Below are positions 25,659 to 34,025 of a DNA stretch of 37,543 nt, piece by piece (within the stretch, counting starts at the first letter, position 1; the number at the start of each line of letters is the position of its first letter). Both the position numbers and the translations under genes were made by a program. The notes beneath the pieces were generated by a model that did no database searches, was not told the DNA's origin, and saw only the letters and a program-made list of their open reading frames with translations. Source of the DNA: Desulfovibrionales bacterium (GTDB lineage Bacteria > Desulfobacterota > Desulfovibrionia > Desulfovibrionales > Desulfonatronaceae); the NCBI GenBank assembly GCA_007693505.1, contig REDL01000031.1, positions 1-37,543 on the forward strand, given 5' to 3'.

Positions 25659-26148
25659 ACTTCTCCTGCAACCGTTTGAGCACCACCTCCGGCACCAGCC
25701 CCTGCACCTCACCATGCAGCTTGGCGGCTTCCTTGATGATGGTGGAACTGATGTACAACCACTTGTAATCGGTCATTAAAAACATGGTCTGCAGACCGCG
25801 GTTCAGGCGACGATTCATCAGGGCCATCTGGAATTCGTACTCGAAGTCCGACGTTGCCCGCAAACCGCGCAGGATCACGCTGCCTCCGCGATTGCGCACA
25901 TATTCAACCAACAGTCCGGCAAACCCCTCGGCTATCACCCGCGGCTCCGGGGCGAAAACCTCGTTGACCATCTCCAGACGTTCCTCCAGAGTGAAAAGCG
26001 GGGTTTTGGGTGTGTCCCAGGCCACGGCCACGATGATCTGATCAAAAACCTCCAGCCCGCGTCGGATCAGACTGACATGACCGTTGGTCAACGGGTCGAA
26101 CGTGCCGGGGTAGACGGCGATGCGTTTCTTGCAAAAATTTTTGTCCAT
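25639..26148 (-). CDS. coaD: Phosphopantetheine adenylyltransferase
   Basis: Fourth step of coenzyme A biosynthesis: forms dephospho-CoA from 4'-phosphopantetheine and ATP. The 169-residue length is normal. The nucleotidyltransferase motif GTFDPLTNGH (TxGH) lies near residues 15-24. Other family marks are ILRGLRATSDFEYEFQMALMNRRL and the C-terminal YISSTIIKEAA with the ISS motif. It follows rsmD by 37 bp and overlaps miaA by 20 bp, so rsmD-coaD-miaA is probably one operon; rsmD-coaD neighbours are common in bacteria. Confidence 0.97.
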   Translation of the reverse strand: MDKNFCKKRIAVYPGTFDPLTNGHVSLIRRGLEVFDQIIVAVAWDTPKTPLFTLEERLEMVNEVFAPEPRVIAEGFAGLLVEYVRNRGGSVILRGLRATSDFEYEFQMALMNRRLNRGLQTMFLMTDYKWLYISSTIIKEAAKLHGEVQGLVPEVVLKRLQEKYGARAA

Positions 26149-26185
26149 TTTCGATTTACTCTGCTATGAATACAACGGTCACGGT

Positions 26186-26764
26186 TCAGGTGGCTCCATG
26201 CTCGAAGGTCCAGATGCAAATTCTCGTTTGACCGTAGGTGCGGTCGGTTTGCAAGGCAAGTTCGGGATGGGTCAAGCTGGATGGTGTCCATTGTTTTTCC
26301 ACCTCCGCGCAGATCAGGGCATCCGGGGCCATCCAGCCGTGTCTGGTTGCCAGAGTGATGGCTTTGACCAGAATGTCGCGGCCATAGGGCGGATCAAAAA
26401 ACAAGACCTCGTATCCCGGCTGCCTGGGGGATTTGTCCAGGGTGCGCAGTGCGTCTCCAGCCAGAACCCGGATGGTTTGCCCGGGGCGTTCGAAGACCAG
26501 GGCCTGCTCCCGCAATAACCGCAAAGCCTTGGCATCGCTTTCCAGAAAACAGACCTCCGATGCTCCGCGACTCAGTGCTTCCCAGCCCAGGCTGCCGCTC
26601 CCGGCAAAGACGTCCAGCACCCGCGCCGACTCCCAGCACACCCCGCGCGAGGCCAGCATGGAAAACACGGCTTCGCGAGTCCGCCCCATGGCCGGGCGAT
26701 AGCCCTCGCCCTCGGTCGTCTTGATCCGCCGGCCCTTCCAGTGTCCGGCGATGATTTTGACCAC
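26186..26764 (-). CDS. rsmD: 16S rRNA (guanine-966-N2)-methyltransferase RsmD
   Basis: SAM-dependent methyltransferase acting on G966 of assembled small subunits. I place the start at GTG 26764, with GGAGG seven bases upstream; an ATG 35 codons further up gives no homologous sequence. The 192-residue product begins with IIAGHWKGRRI, typical of RsmD. SAM motif I is VLDVFAGSGSLG (49-60) and the catalytic motif DPPYG is at 124-128. RPAMGRTREAVFSML is the family hallmark. It heads the probable rsmD-coaD-miaA operon and is divergent from the Smr gene at 26966, with about 200 bp between the two starts. Confidence 0.95.
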   Translation of the reverse strand: MVKIIAGHWKGRRIKTTEGEGYRPAMGRTREAVFSMLASRGVCWESARVLDVFAGSGSLGWEALSRGASEVCFLESDAKALRLLREQALVFERPGQTIRVLAGDALRTLDKSPRQPGYEVLFFDPPYGRDILVKAITLATRHGWMAPDALICAEVEKQWTPSSLTHPELALQTDRTYGQTRICIWTFEHGAT

Positions 26765-26965
26765 GCCTTGCCTCCATCTTGCCTTTCCATACTCGCCAGG
26801 ATACGTTTTCAAATACGCCTTGTGCAAAGCCCTTCCTGGCACAACGTCGCACCTTCCTACCCACTCCACTACACCGAATCAAGCCGTCCTTTGGCCTGCA
26901 AACCCATCCCTCACCATACCAGAACGCCCATGGACAGGACAGCCCAAGGACAGGACGCCACGATC

Positions 26966-27700
26966 ATGAAGTTCACCTCCCTCGAAGACCTCTCAGCGCA
27001 TAAAAAAAAATTTCCCAAGAAAGAGAAATTCAAACGCCCCGCTCTCAAACCCCAGCAGGTGCCGGAACCGCAAGCGCCGCCCAAGAACGATGCCGAACTG
27101 TTCATCCAGGCAATGTCCGAGGTCGCCCCGATATCCGGCGGAGCCAAGGGTCGGCAGGTTCCCGGAGAGTCTGCGCTATCACGGTCCGCGACAACGCCTG
27201 GCTCGAAGCGGTCCTCCTCGGAAAACAGCGATGACCTGTGGGTCACGGATTACCTACGCAACCTGGTCCAGGGCACGGTGGATTTTGAACTCTCCTACTC
27301 CGAAGAGTACATGCACGGCTATATTCAGGATCTGGACAGGAAGGTGCTGGGCAAGCTCAAGGCAGGACAGTTCAGCGTGGAGGCGCACCTGGACATGCAT
27401 GGGTTGAATGCCCTCCAGGCCAGGGACGCCACGTACGATTTTCTGCGCAACCAGTATCAACTGGGACGACGCTGCGTGTTACTCATTCCAGGGCGCGGCA
27501 AGAACTCCCCGGGCGGACAGGCTCTGATCCGCGAGGAACTGCCCCTGTGGCTCACCCGCGATCCATTGCGCCGGGTGGTCCTGGCCTTTTGCACGGCCCT
27601 GCCCCAGCACGGAGGAGCAGGCGCGCTGTACATACTGCTGCGCAAGCGCAAGAAGACCCAGGGAAAGGTGCTCTGGGACCTCCCGGCGTCCGGGGGATGA
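26966..27700 (+). CDS. Smr/MutS2 C-terminal-domain protein
   Basis: A 244-residue protein with an Smr domain, a nuclease-type fold found alone or at the C-terminus of MutS2. I start at ATG 26966; the in-frame ATG at 26930 has no ribosome binding site and 26741 lies within the shared upstream region. Residues 1-95 are charged and low in complexity, with a lysine-rich start. The Smr domain occupies about 138-235. It shows LDMHG (142-146) in place of the usual LDLHG, GRGKNSPGG (176-184), and ends in LPQHGGAGALYILLRKRK. Stand-alone Smr proteins can nick branched DNA or cleave RNA. No mutS partner lies nearby. Same strand as crcB, 88 bp downstream. Confidence 0.9.
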   Translation: MKFTSLEDLSAHKKKFPKKEKFKRPALKPQQVPEPQAPPKNDAELFIQAMSEVAPISGGAKGRQVPGESALSRSATTPGSKRSSSENSDDLWVTDYLRNLVQGTVDFELSYSEEYMHGYIQDLDRKVLGKLKAGQFSVEAHLDMHGLNALQARDATYDFLRNQYQLGRRCVLLIPGRGKNSPGGQALIREELPLWLTRDPLRRVVLAFCTALPQHGGAGALYILLRKRKKTQGKVLWDLPASGG

Positions 27701-27788
27701 GCACCCATGAAGTGAGAGCCCATGAAACGATCATCGAGAAACAGCAACGCCGCGTAACGCACCAGCACGGGGCCACGACTTATTGCTG

Positions 27789-28160
27789 ATGTACGAACTG
27801 CTCTTGTTTTGTCTCGCCGCCGCCTTCGGAGCCATGGCCCGCTATGGGTTATCCGTGTTCGTGTACGGGCTGTTGGGGCGTAATTTTCCCTGGGGCACCG
27901 CCGTGGTCAACGTCCTGGGCAGCTTTCTTTTTGGCCTGATCTGGATGCTCACGGACGGAATTGAGATGTCCGCGCAGGTGCGTGTGATCCTGCTCGTCGG
28001 TTTTTTAGGATCGTTCACCACGTTTTCCACGTACATCTTTGAAAGTCATCTGCTTCTGCAGCAGGGAAAACGGCTCTATGTGCTCTTGAATGTGATCGGT
28101 CAGACCCTGATCGGTCTTGCGGCACTTTCCTGCGGCTTCCTGCTCGGCAGTATCTGGTAA
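27789..28160 (+). CDS. crcB: Fluoride channel CrcB/Fluc
   Basis: Small dual-topology fluoride exporter, active as an antiparallel dimer. The 123-residue protein has four helices and all the hallmarks: GAMARYGL (residues 14-21), the pore motif VVNVLGSFLFG with Asn41, and GFLGSFTTFSTYIFE (71-85) with the sodium-site loop and pore-facing aromatic. I use ATG 27789; the TTG at 27783 in frame adds two residues. Neither has a clear ribosome binding site. I looked for a fluoride riboswitch in the 88 bp upstream and saw none. Confidence 0.93.
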   Translation: MYELLLFCLAAAFGAMARYGLSVFVYGLLGRNFPWGTAVVNVLGSFLFGLIWMLTDGIEMSAQVRVILLVGFLGSFTTFSTYIFESHLLLQQGKRLYVLLNVIGQTLIGLAALSCGFLLGSIW

Positions 28161-28520
28161 AACAGTTATGCACCCGCTGAGCCGGGAGAAAAGTTACCGA
28201 CGAACCGTATCTTAGCTGAGTGTTGAAAAAGTCTTTATCCGGCAGTCCGTTCAAAAACCCCAAGTGCAAGGAACAAAAAAAGCTACCGGACACGTCCTGT
28301 GTCCGGCCCTCCCGGGCTGTGGCTTCGCCACATTTTCGATTTGCCGTCCTGGCAATCGAATCAAGGTCGAAGCGTATTTATTCATACGTGAGAGTTTGAA
28401 CTTTTTGCAGCGACGCAGCAATTGGGAGTTTTTCAACTGACTGTTAGGCTCTGCGTGGCCACGGCGGCTTGACAGCTCACCGGACGACCAAGGCCCTCCT
28501 GTCGCCTTACGTTCCTGATG
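28161..28520. other. Gap between convergent crcB and RelE-like genes
   Basis: No gene is supported in these 360 bp. They contain a 218-bp dispersed-type repeat (28221-28438, separate entry) with three strong hairpins. The two flanking genes point towards each other, so the hairpins could act as a bidirectional barrier to transcription. The first 60 bp after crcB and the last 80 bp before the RelE-like stop show nothing notable. Confidence 0.6.
28221..28438. repeat. Palindromic dispersed-type repeat with internal hairpins
   Basis: The ends are inverted: TGTTGAAAAAGTC at 28221-28233 and, on the other strand, AGTTGAAAAACTC ending near 28438. Between them are hairpins at 28286-28306 (8-bp stem CCGGACAC), 28319-28331 (GTGGC/GCCAC) and 28335-28360 (TTCGAT..TGCC with GGCA..ATCGAA). 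The outer parts resemble a repeat seen between genes in Desulfovibrionales and related genomes (from memory). The central 70 bp with the hairpins look inserted. No coding capacity. Confidence 0.6.
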
Positions 28521-29051
28521 TTAGTACTGGGCTGCCCTGCCCGACTGGCTACAAAGGCCGTGAAAAATATCCCTGAGAGTCTGCTGGTCAATGGTTTCAT
28601 GAAGCGGCCTGTCGTAAAAATCGTCCTCCTGGCACTCTCGTCTCTCAATTGACCCTTTCTCAATTGATCCTTTGGGTATGTTTTCGACAGAACGGCACGG
28701 ATCAGGGACAACTTCCCCCCTGGAAAGGTCCAGCTTGGCACCAACATTGTTCTTGATCCAATTATCCGTTTCGTCGTGCGTGCCCAAAAACAGGAAAACA
28801 AAATACCCATCCTTCCTGACCATGACCAGCCGATGGCCGCTGACCAGATGGAACTTGCAGCAGTTCTCCATCCTGACCTCGCCGTTCTTGGTCAGCTTGC
28901 TGCTCAATTTCTGATCCAGATGGTCACTGCCAGCGAGTTCTTGGATCAGCTCCTTGGCCTGCCGCGCGGCAACGCCCGCTTTCCCACCGGCCAAATGCAT
29001 CTTTTCCAGCTTCTTGTTGAACTGAACTGGGTCGTAAATGATCGCGGCCAT
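28521..29051 (-). CDS. RelE/ParE-superfamily toxin-like protein with C-terminal extension
   Basis: A 176-residue protein. Residues 1-101 resemble RelE-type mRNA interferase or ParE-type toxins: SKLTKNGEVRMENCCKFHL, then SGHRLVMVRK, then YFVFLFLGTHDETDNWIKNN, a segment common in 'cytotoxic translational repressor' annotations. The last 75 residues are an unusual extension containing the duplicated KGSIEKGSIE, encoded by a 15-bp tandem repeat, and ending PLHETIDQQTLRDIFHGLC. It starts 20 bp after the reductase stop, on the same strand, so it may be co-transcribed. No antitoxin gene is visible on either side. The extension might act as a built-in regulator, but I have no direct evidence. Whether it is an active toxin is unknown. 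Confidence 0.65.
   Translation of the reverse strand: MAAIIYDPVQFNKKLEKMHLAGGKAGVAARQAKELIQELAGSDHLDQKLSSKLTKNGEVRMENCCKFHLVSGHRLVMVRKDGYFVFLFLGTHDETDNWIKNNVGAKLDLSRGEVVPDPCRSVENIPKGSIEKGSIERRECQEDDFYDRPLHETIDQQTLRDIFHGLCSQSGRAAQY
28643..28672. repeat. Two tandem 15-bp repeats inside the RelE-like gene
   Basis: The units tctcaattgaccctt (28643-28657) and tctcaattgatcctt (28658-28672) differ at one base. The repeat length is a multiple of three, so the reading frame is kept and the protein gains a duplicated five-residue unit (KGSIE). This looks like a recent slippage duplication. Confidence 0.85.
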
Positions 29052-29071
29052 GACTCCTCCTTTCAGAAATT

Positions 29072-30241
29072 CTATCGTGGTCGGCCCATGGCCACCACTT
29101 CCAAAAACGCCTCAATGCGTGTCCGGAGCTGTTCCGTATCCGACTCCGAGTAGTCGGTTTCAATGTGCAGGAACGGGACGTTCAGGGTTTGTTCCGCCAG
29201 GGTCTTTATTCCATGGGCTTCGACATTGTAGGTGTGGCAGCATTGCCAGGTCTGGTCGACGATGCCCTGGACCTTGTAGTTCCTGGTCAGCCTGGAGATC
29301 AGTTCGAAACGGCCCTGGTTGGGAGTCATGCAGGAGCAGGGGATGCGCTGGTAGCGGCGGGCCAGGGCCTCGAAGGGGTCGCCGGTCTCCTCCACCAGGA
29401 GATCGAAGTTCTTGAATCCGGTGCAGTTCTCCAGGCAGACCACCACGGCCCCGCTGTCCTCGATCAGCTTCAGTACCTTGTCCGAGCCTTTGCCCACCGG
29501 GCACCCGGTGAGCAGGATGCGCGGCGCGTCTGCCGTGCGGACGGATACTCCCAAGGCTTTCATCTCGGTCAGTTCCAGGGCCAGGGTCTCCAGGAGTTCG
29601 GCGTATTCGGGCAGATCCACGACAAACGAGGAACTCTCGAAGACGCGCATGGCATCCAGGCCGGAAAGCGGAATTGGGTGGTTGCTTGCCATGAACGCGA
29701 TGCCCGCCAGGAGCCGTCGAACCCTGTTGGCGACGCTGATTTCCTTCTGGAGCCGGTCCCGGGTGACACGCTGCCCGGTGGTCTGTTCGAGAAAGGTTTG
29801 CATGCGCTGGATCTGGTCCATCCAAAAGGCCAGGGCCGTGGCGTCTTCCTGCAGATAGGGCAGGTGGAGCAGGTGCAGCGGCTTGATGTCCTGGAGCAGC
29901 TCGAACATCTTCTTCTTGCCGTCACAGGTGGTCTCCCCGAGGATGAAGTCGCTGGCCGCGAAGAACGGGCAGGCATCCGTGATCGCATAGCCGTAGCTGG
30001 ATTTGATCAGCGGGCAGAGGTTGGCCGGCAGGTGCTTTTCCGCCGCGGGGATGGGATCCTGCTTCTTCCCGCAAAGGGAAACGGGCACGGCCCCGGCGGC
30101 CCGGACCAGCTCCAGGGGCGCATACGTACAGAATGCACCGGCGATTTTCACGCCTTCCCGGCGGGCCGTGTCCAGATCCAGCAGGCTTTTTTCCGCCCAG
30201 TTCTCGAACCTGGGGAAAGAGCGGGGCTTGGGTTTTGTCAT
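29072..30241 (-). CDS. Double-cubane-type anaerobic reductase (YjiM/HgdB family)
   Basis: A 389-residue member of the 2-hydroxyacyl-CoA dehydratase D-subunit family, closest in length to YjiM and the double-cubane cluster protein, which reduces small molecules such as acetylene or azide. I start at ATG 30241 (AAGGAA upstream); the frame continues upstream only as a shadow of the permease. Cysteines at C38, C57, C76, C91 and C106 (AFCTYAP, NLCPLIKSSYGYA, DACPFF, ETTCDGKKKMFELL) and a second set in TGCPVG, VCLENCTG, IPCSCMTPN and QTWQCCHTYNVE provide ample ligands. ETTCDGKKKM is a family hallmark. Such enzymes need an ATP-dependent activator (HgdC/YjiL type), and none lies next to this gene. 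It follows the permease by 23 bp; the physiological substrate is unknown. Confidence 0.85.
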   Translation of the reverse strand: MTKPKPRSFPRFENWAEKSLLDLDTARREGVKIAGAFCTYAPLELVRAAGAVPVSLCGKKQDPIPAAEKHLPANLCPLIKSSYGYAITDACPFFAASDFILGETTCDGKKKMFELLQDIKPLHLLHLPYLQEDATALAFWMDQIQRMQTFLEQTTGQRVTRDRLQKEISVANRVRRLLAGIAFMASNHPIPLSGLDAMRVFESSSFVVDLPEYAELLETLALELTEMKALGVSVRTADAPRILLTGCPVGKGSDKVLKLIEDSGAVVVCLENCTGFKNFDLLVEETGDPFEALARRYQRIPCSCMTPNQGRFELISRLTRNYKVQGIVDQTWQCCHTYNVEAHGIKTLAEQTLNVPFLHIETDYSESDTEQLRTRIEAFLEVVAMGRPR

Positions 30242-30264
30242 GGAATGATTTCCTTGGCTGAAGG

Positions 30265-31221
30265 TTACGGCTGCATTTTCGCCCGGCTCCGATCCATCCA
30301 GGCATAGATGGAAACCGAGCCCACGACGATTAATCCGTAGGCCATCCGGGTCCAGAATCCGGAGAAGCCCGCGCTGATGATGCCCGCCTCGAGCATCCCG
30401 ATGACCATCGCCCCGACGAGCGTCCCCACGATGGTCCCCGTACCGCCGAACACGGAAGTCCCGCCGACAAACACCGCGGCGAAGACCGGCAGCAGATAGC
30501 CTTCGCCCTGGGTGGGCCACCAGTTGGCCATTTCCATGCAGACCATGGACCCGCTCAGGGCGGTCAAGGCTCCCAGGAGCATGAACGCCCCGATCTTCGT
30601 CCTCCCCACGTCGATACCCATTGCCCGGGCCGTCTGGGCGCTGTCCCCGGTGAACTTGATGTTCTCGCCGAAGACATGGCGGTTCAGGAGCAGCCACAAC
30701 ACGGCGACCAATCCCAGGCACCAGAGAGCCTGGGCCGGGATTCCCCAGAACAGGCGGCCCACGAAGAACGTATGGGTCACGGTGTCCCGAATGGCCACGA
30801 TATTGATGGCCAGGCCGGAACTGACGACCATGGTGAAGCCGCTCCAGAAGAACTGGGTGCCGATGGTGGCGATGATCGAGGGCACCCCGATCTTGACCAC
30901 GATCAGGCCGTTGATCAGCCCGATCAGGGCCCCGACGGTCAGCGCGGCCAGCAGGCCCAGCAAAGGATGCCCCCCGCTTGCGAATATCAGGGAAAAGACA
31001 AACCCGGACAGGGCCATCGTCGAGGGAAAGCTCAGGTCGATTTCCCCGCTGATGATCACGAAGGTCGCCCCCAGGGCCACGATGGCCGGAAAGGGAATGA
31101 TGGACATGTAGGAGAGGTAGATGCGGGGGGAGAGAAAGGTCTGCGGGCTGAGCAGGATGAAGACGCCCAGGACCATGCCCAGGATCAGGAATATGGTGCA
31201 GTTGACGTTGCCGATCCTCAT
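30265..31221 (-). CDS. ABC transporter permease, RbsC/BPD_transp_2 family
   Basis: Inner-membrane permease of a sugar-type ABC importer, 318 residues with eight to ten helices. Family marks are FVIISGEIDLSF (the ISGGIDLS motif), GLINGLIVVKIGVPSIIATIGT, ENIKFTGDSAQTARAMGIDVGRTKI (the ATPase-coupling region) and VFGGTGTIVGTLVGA. The start overlaps the ATPase stop by four bases (ATGA), so it works with that ATPase, forming a homodimeric channel. Its likely binding protein is the RbsB-type protein at 36004-36999, now separated by three unrelated transport genes. Typical substrates of the family are pentoses, autoinducer-2, purine nucleosides or other small polar compounds; the one used here cannot be told. 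Confidence 0.93.
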   Translation of the reverse strand: MRIGNVNCTIFLILGMVLGVFILLSPQTFLSPRIYLSYMSIIPFPAIVALGATFVIISGEIDLSFPSTMALSGFVFSLIFASGGHPLLGLLAALTVGALIGLINGLIVVKIGVPSIIATIGTQFFWSGFTMVVSSGLAINIVAIRDTVTHTFFVGRLFWGIPAQALWCLGLVAVLWLLLNRHVFGENIKFTGDSAQTARAMGIDVGRTKIGAFMLLGALTALSGSMVCMEMANWWPTQGEGYLLPVFAAVFVGGTSVFGGTGTIVGTLVGAMVIGMLEAGIISAGFSGFWTRMAYGLIVVGSVSIYAWMDRSRAKMQP

Positions 31222-31997
31222 GGATGGGTACCTGCACGGGCCTGGTCCCCTCCCCCGGCTATGTCGACCATGATTCCGATCAACTCTTCCAGGCTTGTCC
31301 CGTTCTTGGGAATATCCAGGGCGATCCGGCCCTTGTCCACGATCACGAACCGGTCCACCACGGCATGCACGTGGCTGATGTTGTGCGATATGTAGATGCA
31401 GGCTTTTCCGTCCCGCTTGATGCGCCTGACAAAAGCCAGGACGTTGTCCACCTCGCGCAGGGACAAAGCCGTGGTCGGCTCGTCCAGCACGACGATGCGC
31501 GAGTTGAAGTGCATGGCCCGGCCGATGGCCACGCCTTGCCGCTCCCCGCCGGAAAGGGTCCCGGCAATGGTCTCCGGCTGGAGATTGCTCCCCTGCAGTC
31601 CGAGAATGTTCCCCAAAATTTCCCGGGTCACGCGCATCTCTGCGGCCACGTCAATGAACCCCCAACGGTTGGTCAGGTGCCTGCCCGCGAAGAAATTGCT
31701 CCACAGCGGCTGTTTCTCGCCCAGGGACTTGTCCTGAAAGACCGTCTCGATGCCCAGCCTGCGCGCCCTGGCCACGGTATGCCCGCGAGGGTCGATTGCC
31801 TGTCCGTTGATGTTCATGGTCCCGGCATCCGCCCGTGTCACGCCGGCCAGGATCTTGATCAGGGTGGACTTGCCAGCGCCGTTGTCCCCCAGGAGGCCGA
31901 CCACCTCGTTGGAACCAAGGTCAAAGCTCACGTCGTCCAGCGCTTTGACCTCGCCGTAGGACTTGAAGATGTTGGTCATGCTGACAGCGGATGTCAT
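31218..31997 (-). CDS. ABC transporter ATPase, single-domain sugar type
   Basis: Cytoplasmic ATPase of the sugar-type importer. The 259-residue chain is a single nucleotide-binding domain, whereas RbsA-type proteins carry two in tandem. Walker A is GDNGAGKST (37-45), the Q-loop region is IETVFQDKSL, the signature is LSGGERQ (148-154), Walker B is IVVLDEPT (168-175) and the switch histidine lies in YISHNISH. With one domain, two copies must pair on the permease dimer. Ribosome binding site GGAG lies before ATG 31997. The 120-bp gap upstream, unlike the tight coupling on the other side, suggests a separate promoter or an insertion boundary. Confidence 0.94.
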   Translation of the reverse strand: MTSAVSMTNIFKSYGEVKALDDVSFDLGSNEVVGLLGDNGAGKSTLIKILAGVTRADAGTMNINGQAIDPRGHTVARARRLGIETVFQDKSLGEKQPLWSNFFAGRHLTNRWGFIDVAAEMRVTREILGNILGLQGSNLQPETIAGTLSGGERQGVAIGRAMHFNSRIVVLDEPTTALSLREVDNVLAFVRRIKRDGKACIYISHNISHVHAVVDRFVIVDKGRIALDIPKNGTSLEELIGIMVDIAGGGDQARAGTHP

Positions 31998-32117
31998 GGA
32001 TCTTCTCCGGACCTTTTCTTTGCGTAAACGTTGACGAACATGACTCGAATTGTCAGGAACACGCCAACCAGATTTGTTACCTTGATCACAATGATTTTCC
32101 GATAAAACTAAAATCTT

Positions 32118-34025
32118 TCAACAACTGATCCTGGAAAGATTCATCATCCGTGAGATGCGGTCGATGATGATGGTCAGGGCGATGATCATCAGCAGATAGG
32201 TACCCGCAAGTTCGAAGCGGAACCACTCGAAATTGAATGTAAAGAAAAATCCCAGCCCCCCGACGCCGACGATCCCGAAAACCACTGCCGTGCGGACATT
32301 GCTTTCAAACTGGAAGAAGCTGTAGGTCATCCAGTCACGCCAGGACATGGCCCCCGCGGTATAGGCAAAACAGTTCAGGCGAGATCCGATAAAGGACTGT
32401 TCAAATCGCCTGTATGGGATGTTGTCCACGGATTCGCTGAAAACCCGCACCAGGACCCCCATGCTGTGAATCGCTATGGCAATGGTTCCGGCCACGAGCC
32501 CTGGGCCAAAAAAGGCGATGAAGAGAAAGGCCCACATCACGTCGGGTACTCCGCGCGAAATCAGTCCCGTGCCTTTGGCTGCGATCAACAGCAACACTCG
32601 CTGGACGCGAACCCACCACGGCGGGGATTCACCGGAAAAATGGGACGATTCAACCATGAAGGCGAGGGAATGGGGGTAAGTCAGAACCATGGCCGCAAGC
32701 ACTCCGAGCAATGTCCCGACAATTGCCATGGCCAGGGGGACCGTGGACGATTTGATCACCCGCCAGACAAACCATTTGCGCAATTCCAGTTCCCAGGCCA
32801 CCCACGCCGAAGGCTTCCAGAATTCGCCCGGCCCGTATTCCGCGAACAGTTGCACCGTCTTTCCTTCTGCTTGCAGGGCGCGGACCTTTTCCGGGTCTCC
32901 AATGCCGACAGCTTCCAGGTTGAATTCCGGATTGAGCATTCGCTCGAAAAATTTCAGGTTTTGCCATGACTCGGCAGTCACAAGCTTGAAAGCCGGTTCC
33001 AGATAATTGCGACTTTGCTGGCCCGGAGGAGCATTGTCGCCCCAGCCCATGAACCAGACCGACCAGCAGCACACGATGAAGGCAAAACCCACGCCGACAT
33101 AGGCGCGGGATACTTGCGCAAACGTGGATCTGGAACGCACCGTGCGTGGGTGATTTGGGTCGCACCGCAGCTGACGCCGAATGAAGTTGCTGGCCAGATC
33201 GGCCGTCAAGGTCAGTGCCAGGGTGAACAAGAGCAGTGTCGTGACCTTGGACCAGGCGCCGAACTGGATCTGGTACCAGATGTCGGCCCCGAGCCCTCCC
33301 CCACCGACCGCTCCGATGACCGCGGCGTTTCGGATGGCGCATTCGGCGCGCATCAGGGTGAAACTTTGCACGCTGCGCGCAGCCAGGGGGCCGATGCCGT
33401 AAAAAAGGGTGGCGAGACGCCCTCCGCCGAGAATGCGAACTTGCTCGTAAGAACTCTCCTCGACGCTGTCCCATAACTCGCTGTAGACCTTGGCCAGAAT
33501 GCCCGTGATGTTCAGGGCCAGGGCCAGTGCTCCGGTCAGGGGGCCGAGTCCGATGACAGCAACCAGGATGACCGCCCAGACAAAGTCCGGAACGGCACGT
33601 AAAATGTCCTGGATCAGACGGCACAGGGAACAAATGAATGCCGCCGGACTGCGAAAGGGGAAGTGTCGAAGCCATCCGCGAGCTTTTTCTTCCCCGACCA
33701 TCACGCTTCGGGCGGATCCGATGGCCAACAACGAGGCCAGGATGACGGCCAGGGAGATGCCCAGCACCGCCGCGGAGAGCGTTTGCAGGGTCAAAGCCCA
33801 GCTGTGCCGCAGAAACTCCGGACTCAGATCCGGAGAGGCGAAGGTCTTGATCCAGGCCAGCATTCGCGAAAAGGCCCGGCTGCGCTGCTCGGCGTCCGCA
33901 AGCGAGGAGAAGTCCCACTCCGCTGTTGTGAATGCTCCGGCCACCAGCACCAGAATGACGACCATGCCCGCCCAATGCTTCCAGGGCCGTTTTGCGGCAT
34001 ACCGGTCCAGGGAACTCGGTTTCAT
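32118..34025 (-). CDS. phnE: PhnE-type ABC permease, tandem fusion
   Basis: A 635-residue membrane protein made of two PhnE-like permease domains in tandem (about 70-290 and 425-630). Each has the coupling region: LALNITGILAKVYSELWDSVEESSYEQVR in the first and IAIHSMGVLVRVFSESVDNIPYRRFEQ in the second. Each is followed by the family's NAAVIGAVGGGGLG or TAVVFGIVGVGGLG segment. Between them is a hydrophilic stretch (about 345-420) with a probable extracytoplasmic portion. A single chain thus supplies both halves of the channel. It overlaps the ATPase gene by four bases (ATGA). Substrate: phosphonate, phosphite, selenate or another small oxyanion; the binding protein argues for the selenate-like branch. 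Confidence 0.92.
   Translation of the reverse strand: MKPSSLDRYAAKRPWKHWAGMVVILVLVAGAFTTAEWDFSSLADAEQRSRAFSRMLAWIKTFASPDLSPEFLRHSWALTLQTLSAAVLGISLAVILASLLAIGSARSVMVGEEKARGWLRHFPFRSPAAFICSLCRLIQDILRAVPDFVWAVILVAVIGLGPLTGALALALNITGILAKVYSELWDSVEESSYEQVRILGGGRLATLFYGIGPLAARSVQSFTLMRAECAIRNAAVIGAVGGGGLGADIWYQIQFGAWSKVTTLLLFTLALTLTADLASNFIRRQLRCDPNHPRTVRSRSTFAQVSRAYVGVGFAFIVCCWSVWFMGWGDNAPPGQQSRNYLEPAFKLVTAESWQNLKFFERMLNPEFNLEAVGIGDPEKVRALQAEGKTVQLFAEYGPGEFWKPSAWVAWELELRKWFVWRVIKSSTVPLAMAIVGTLLGVLAAMVLTYPHSLAFMVESSHFSGESPPWWVRVQRVLLLIAAKGTGLISRGVPDVMWAFLFIAFFGPGLVAGTIAIAIHSMGVLVRVFSESVDNIPYRRFEQSFIGSRLNCFAYTAGAMSWRDWMTYSFFQFESNVRTAVVFGIVGVGGLGFFFTFNFEWFRFELAGTYLLMIIALTIIIDRISRMMNLSRISC

Noticed and set aside
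27701-27788. Possible fluoride riboswitch before crcB
   Set aside because: The conserved pseudoknot bases of the crcB motif are not visible in the 88-bp interval.
30242-31237. N-terminal extension of the reductase gene to 721 residues
   Set aside because: The extension is read out of frame through the permease gene; the true start with a ribosome binding site is ATG 30241.
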